From Fredinandcohnia humi (GTDB lineage Bacteria > Bacillota > Bacilli > Bacillales > Bacillaceae_L), in the NCBI RefSeq assembly GCF_001439915.1, contig NZ_LMBW01000008.1:148735-212734 (forward strand): DNA of 64,000 nucleotides, given 5' to 3'. Position numbers and translations under genes: made by a program. Below the pieces are notes generated by a model. The model saw only the letters and a list, made by a program, of their open reading frames with translations, did no database searches and was not told where the DNA came from. This document shows, one piece after another, positions 60,983-64,000 of the stretch. Every line of letters begins with the position of its first letter. Position 1 is the first letter of the stretch.

Positions 60983-61313
60983 CTGGATTACCTCCTTATA
61001 ATTTTTTTTACCTTTGGGTTAGAACTTGTCATCTCATGTTAATCTTTGCTCTTTCGAAAAAAAAGGGAGATACATTCAGGCTCCAGCTGGAAAATTGAAG
61101 TTAGAACATGATAATTTGGTTATTTCTATATATTCTTCTAATTAATTTATATAACCTTATGTAAATATTTTAATGTTGATGGAGAAGCTTTTTATTAGTT
61201 CAGTCAACAACGAATGGAGCTGAACTTGATAATTAGATTCATAAATTGCAAAAAAACAGACATATTCAAAAAATAAAAAATACAAATAAAGCACTGTCGA
61301 TTCACGAAAAAAC
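60983..61313. other. 330-base gap without a supported gene
   Basis: A/T-rich spacer between the oxidoreductase and ligase genes. No frame with a ribosome binding site; a 20-codon open stretch (QAPAGKLKLEHDNLVISIYS) has no start. No clear terminator for the ligase gene was seen. Confidence 0.5.
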
Positions 61314-62843
61314 CTACAAAACGAAATTCTTTTTTAACTGCTTTTTATCAAGCTTGCCTAGTGGAGTGTAAGGCAGATGGTCCAGCATCGAGAATTCTTT
61401 TGGTAGTTGGAATCTGGCTAACCTAGGACGCAGCCATTCTAGTAATTCTTTTTCTGTCAGGCTTGAATTTTTCTCGGAGACAACGAAAGCTTTTAGGCAT
61501 TGGCCAAATTGGTCATCGTTGATTCCGATAATCGCAACGTCAAGAATTTTGGGGTGCTGAATTAGGACTTGCTCAACCTCAATTGGGTATACGTTTTCCC
61601 CACCTGAAATGACCATATCATCCATTCTCCCATATAAAAAATAATAACCATTTTCGTCCTGATAACCCGCATCGCCCGTTTCAAACCAAGTATCTTTAAG
61701 GATGGACCAGTCATTTTTCATACAAAGCTGACCGATGGTACCGGGTGTAACTTCATTTATATTTCGATCTAAAATACTTATTTTGAGTCCAGTAATCTTT
61801 TTACCGATGGTTCTTGGCGAGTACATTAAGTCATGTGGGGTGGCGATAAAATTCAAACCTGTTTCTGAGGTTCCATACAGATTGTGTAGAACGGGGCCAA
61901 TTTTTTGGAACGTCTCCTCAACAAGCTTTGTTGGAAGCTTTGCCCCACCTGATGCGATACATTTGAGCGTTTTTAAATATTCCTGGTTCGTTTGCAGCAT
62001 TTTTTGCAGCATTAATGGGACAACGGTGACAACCTCGATTTGATGATGTTGAATGAGTTCACAAGCTTTTTGTGCATTGAACCCGCTTGTAATCACAACC
62101 TTCTTCCCTAATGGAATAAATAAAAGCAAAACAGCAATCCCATATCCATGATAAATCGGTGTGGCAATATATGCATTTTGATAATCTAAAATCCGCAATC
62201 TTTTAATAAACGAGACAAATGGATTTAAATAATGAAAAAGTGACGGTTTATGTGCCGCATCTTTGGACATTCCCGTTGTACCGCTTGTTTGTAGGACGAT
62301 CTCACCTTTTGTTGTACGTGGCAAGGTTACTTGATTTGCCTTGGATTTCAGGAAATTACTGATGGCTGGATAGTCCTGATGATAGCTTAGAATCTTTTGT
62401 TTGGAATAGTTTTGAATGATGGGGCATAATTCGGCATCATAGATAATGAGGTCGAAATTGTGTCGCTCATTGAAAGCATCGAACTGTTGCTTGCTAATTT
62501 CTGTATTTAATAGATAGAGGTCAGCCCCCACTCTAGACAAAGCAAAAATCGTTTTTACGAGTGAAGCGTGATTTCTGCATAAAACGCCTACTTTCTGTCC
62601 GCTTTGTAGTTGGGCTTTTTCTACTAAAGTTTGCGCAACCTTTGTTGACTGTTCTAGCAACTGTTTATAAGTAAGTGATTCATCGTCGTCCACGAGCGCA
62701 ATTTGGTTGGCAAACTTTTTTTCCGCAAAATGTAAGAGTGTCATCAAATTGATTCCGCATTTAAAAACAGACATGAATAAGCGGTACAACCCGATTGGAG
62801 AAAGCAATTTTATTTTATATAACACATAAAATAGTTTAATCAT
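61314..62843 (-). CDS. acyl-CoA ligase of the AMP-binding family
   Basis: 509 residues. P-loop-like motif IVLQTSGTTGMSKDAAHKPS (A3), YGTSETG (A5), WFETGDAGYQDENGYYFLYG (A7), GRMDDMVISGGENVYPIEVE (A8) and PYTPLGKLDKKQLKKNF with the catalytic Lys (A10). It activates a carboxylic acid, probably a fatty acid, as acyl-AMP then thioester. An unusual hydrophobic N-terminus (FYVLYKIKLLSPIGLYRLFM) may place it at the membrane. Its start overlaps the SDR stop by 8 bases, so they work in one operon. Confidence 0.9.
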   Translation of the reverse strand: MIKLFYVLYKIKLLSPIGLYRLFMSVFKCGINLMTLLHFAEKKFANQIALVDDDESLTYKQLLEQSTKVAQTLVEKAQLQSGQKVGVLCRNHASLVKTIFALSRVGADLYLLNTEISKQQFDAFNERHNFDLIIYDAELCPIIQNYSKQKILSYHQDYPAISNFLKSKANQVTLPRTTKGEIVLQTSGTTGMSKDAAHKPSLFHYLNPFVSFIKRLRILDYQNAYIATPIYHGYGIAVLLLFIPLGKKVVITSGFNAQKACELIQHHQIEVVTVVPLMLQKMLQTNQEYLKTLKCIASGGAKLPTKLVEETFQKIGPVLHNLYGTSETGLNFIATPHDLMYSPRTIGKKITGLKISILDRNINEVTPGTIGQLCMKNDWSILKDTWFETGDAGYQDENGYYFLYGRMDDMVISGGENVYPIEVEQVLIQHPKILDVAIIGINDDQFGQCLKAFVVSEKNSSLTEKELLEWLRPRLARFQLPKEFSMLDHLPYTPLGKLDKKQLKKNFVL

Positions 62844-63657
62844 TTTGCTTCCCCTTCTTTGAAAAATCTCCTAAATTCATTCGAAAAATGGATACTAGTT
62901 GTCCTAGGATCAGCCACCACGGTTGGTATTTTTTCTTACGGGTGTACATTGATTTACAAATCATTTTCGCAGCATGCTGTGGAGACATTGAAGGCACATT
63001 GCGATACCCAGCCGTCGGTTCAATCATCGGGGTCCTTACTAATGGTAGGTAAATAGAAGTTGTTGCGATTTTCTTTAATTCGGGCGAAACCGATCTCAGC
63101 CACGCATCAAAAGCTGATTTAGACGCCTGATACGCTGCAAAATAGAGAACCGGCGCTAATCTAGCGTTGATGGTCGACACATTGATAATCTGTCCCTGGC
63201 TTTTTTGAAGTAATGGAATGATGGATAACAATATACTAACAGGCGCAAAATAGTTTATCGCCATCGTCCTAGTGAAGTCATGATATCGCTCAAGGGATTC
63301 ATAGATGGACCGCCTTATGGAGAGGCCGGCGTTGTTGATGAAGATATCTAGATTTTGTTGATTGTGTAAAAAGGCTAAAAAGTTGTTGAGTTCGTCCTCT
63401 TTTCTAAGATCTGCCTGAAAAATGCTGACTCTAGCGGTCTGCTTTTCAATTTCATTTTTGATACTTTTGAGCAGTTCGCCCCTTCTCGCGACAAGGATAA
63501 GATGACAATCAATGCCCGCAAGTTGATGGGCTACTTCCTTGCCAATACCCGAACTCGCGCCAGTGATAAGGATTGTTTTTCCGGAGAGTTTCGCTTGGAG
63601 CTTCTTTTTATGAATAGATATGGGTAAAAATAAAAGTGATTCTAGCAATCTTCGCAT
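62836..63657 (-). CDS. short-chain dehydrogenase/reductase (SDR), membrane-associated type
   Basis: 273 residues from the ATG at 63657 (AAAGGTG upstream; an earlier ATG has no site). Nucleotide motif TGASSGIGKEVA (residues 33-44), NNAGLSIRRS, catalytic Ser in INVSTINARLAPVLYFAA and Y-x-x-x-K in YQASKSAFDAW. Classic SDR with an N-terminal hydrophobic leader (LLESLLFLPISIHKKKL), suggesting a membrane-bound lipid reductase. Its coupling to the acyl-CoA ligase suggests one lipid-modifying pathway; the product is unknown. Confidence 0.88.
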   Translation of the reverse strand: MRRLLESLLFLPISIHKKKLQAKLSGKTILITGASSGIGKEVAHQLAGIDCHLILVARRGELLKSIKNEIEKQTARVSIFQADLRKEDELNNFLAFLHNQQNLDIFINNAGLSIRRSIYESLERYHDFTRTMAINYFAPVSILLSIIPLLQKSQGQIINVSTINARLAPVLYFAAYQASKSAFDAWLRSVSPELKKIATTSIYLPLVRTPMIEPTAGYRNVPSMSPQHAAKMICKSMYTRKKKYQPWWLILGQLVSIFRMNLGDFSKKGKQND

Positions 63658-63748
63658 GTGGGCACCTTTTTCATGAGTGATCTTGGGAAACAAGTTGGGA
63701 TGAAGGACTGTTTACCGGACAGGGTAACTCGTTCCGGTTCTCATCGAC

Positions 63749-64000
63749 CTTATGAAGACCTTTTAAACGATCCACGAGTTCGATTTGAGTCTTCATCACG
63801 CTTATGAAGACCTTTTCGACGAGCCACGAGTTCGATTCGAGTCTTCATCACGCTTATGAAGACCTTTTCGACGAGCCACAGATCTGATTCGAGTCTTCAT
63901 CACGCTTATGAAGACCTTTTCGGCGAGCCACAGGTCTGATTCGAGTCTTCATCACGCTTATGAAGACCTTTTCGACGAGCCACAGGTCTGATTCGAGTCT
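63749..64000. repeat. 52-bp tandem repeat, 4 full units and one partial, running off the window
   Basis: Units begin at 63749, 63801, 63853, 63905 and 63957 (exactly 52 bases apart). Every unit has TGAAGACC near its start and GTCTTCA near its end, an inverted repeat, with a variable middle such as CCACGAGTTCGATT or CCACAGGTCTGATT. The outermost first unit (63749) differs most. No CRISPR: the whole unit repeats and nothing behaves as a spacer. It lies upstream of the SDR-ligase operon. Confidence 0.9.

Noticed and set aside
63749-64000. CRISPR array at the end of the window
   Set aside because: The complete 52-base unit recurs with only point differences. There are no unique spacers and no cas genes nearby.

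Overview
This is chromosomal DNA of a low-GC, spore-forming Bacillaceae (Bacillus/Neobacillus-like; the genus is inferred, not measured). Evidence: A/T-rich sequence, strong GGAGG-type ribosome binding sites, frequent TTG and GTG starts, many U-tailed intrinsic terminators, a GerPA-type spore protein, YmaF, YrvL, a MocR regulator and the Bacillus-style pst and phn operons. No rRNA, tRNA, CRISPR array, prophage or intact transposase was seen.

Layout. 1-13 kb: small metabolic and resistance-type genes (GNAT acetyltransferases, VOC proteins, a serine beta-lactamase-like hydrolase, MFS, EamA and LysE exporters, a MocR regulator divergent from the LysE exporter, signal peptidase I, PhzF). 13-18 kb: a PQQ-type sugar dehydrogenase followed by a frameshifted pterin dehydratase, a repeat-rich gap, YrvL and an AlkD-like DNA repair protein. 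18.2-22.8 kb: the high-affinity phosphate operon pstS-pstC-pstA-pstB-phoU plus an undescribed 51-residue gene. 23-25 kb: a methyltransferase and a HAD phosphatase. 25.2-36.5 kb: a complete C-P lyase locus, read on the minus strand as PHP phosphoesterase, GntR/UTRA regulator, phnG-H-I-J-K-M-L, then the importer phnD-C-E-E. phnN, phnO and phnP are not present; the PHP protein is the likely replacement for PhnP. 37-45 kb: YmaF, PlsY plus an LTA-synthase-type enzyme, a GerPA-like spore protein, a cation/proton antiporter with a terminator-bearing leader, three VOC proteins and a LysM protein. 45-60 kb: an accessory zone rich in GNATs, NUDIX remnants, small membrane proteins, lipoproteins, methyltransferases and two MFS exporters, one behind a structured leader. 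60-64 kb: a frameshifted quinone-oxidoreductase gene, an SDR plus acyl-CoA-ligase-type pair, and a 52-bp tandem repeat that runs off the window.

The pst and phn loci together give phosphate import and phosphonate breakdown, so about a fifth of the window serves phosphorus supply. The rest is a patchwork with about ten broken genes. Several are broken by single-base indels in short homopolymers, so true decay and sequencing error both need considering. The best leads for something new are the structured leader of the MFS gene at 46.0-46.25 kb, the leader of phnG that can hide its own ribosome binding site, the short palindrome series at 16.0-16.25 kb, a family of look-alike terminators with compensatory changes, and several tiny genes with near-perfect ribosome binding sites.
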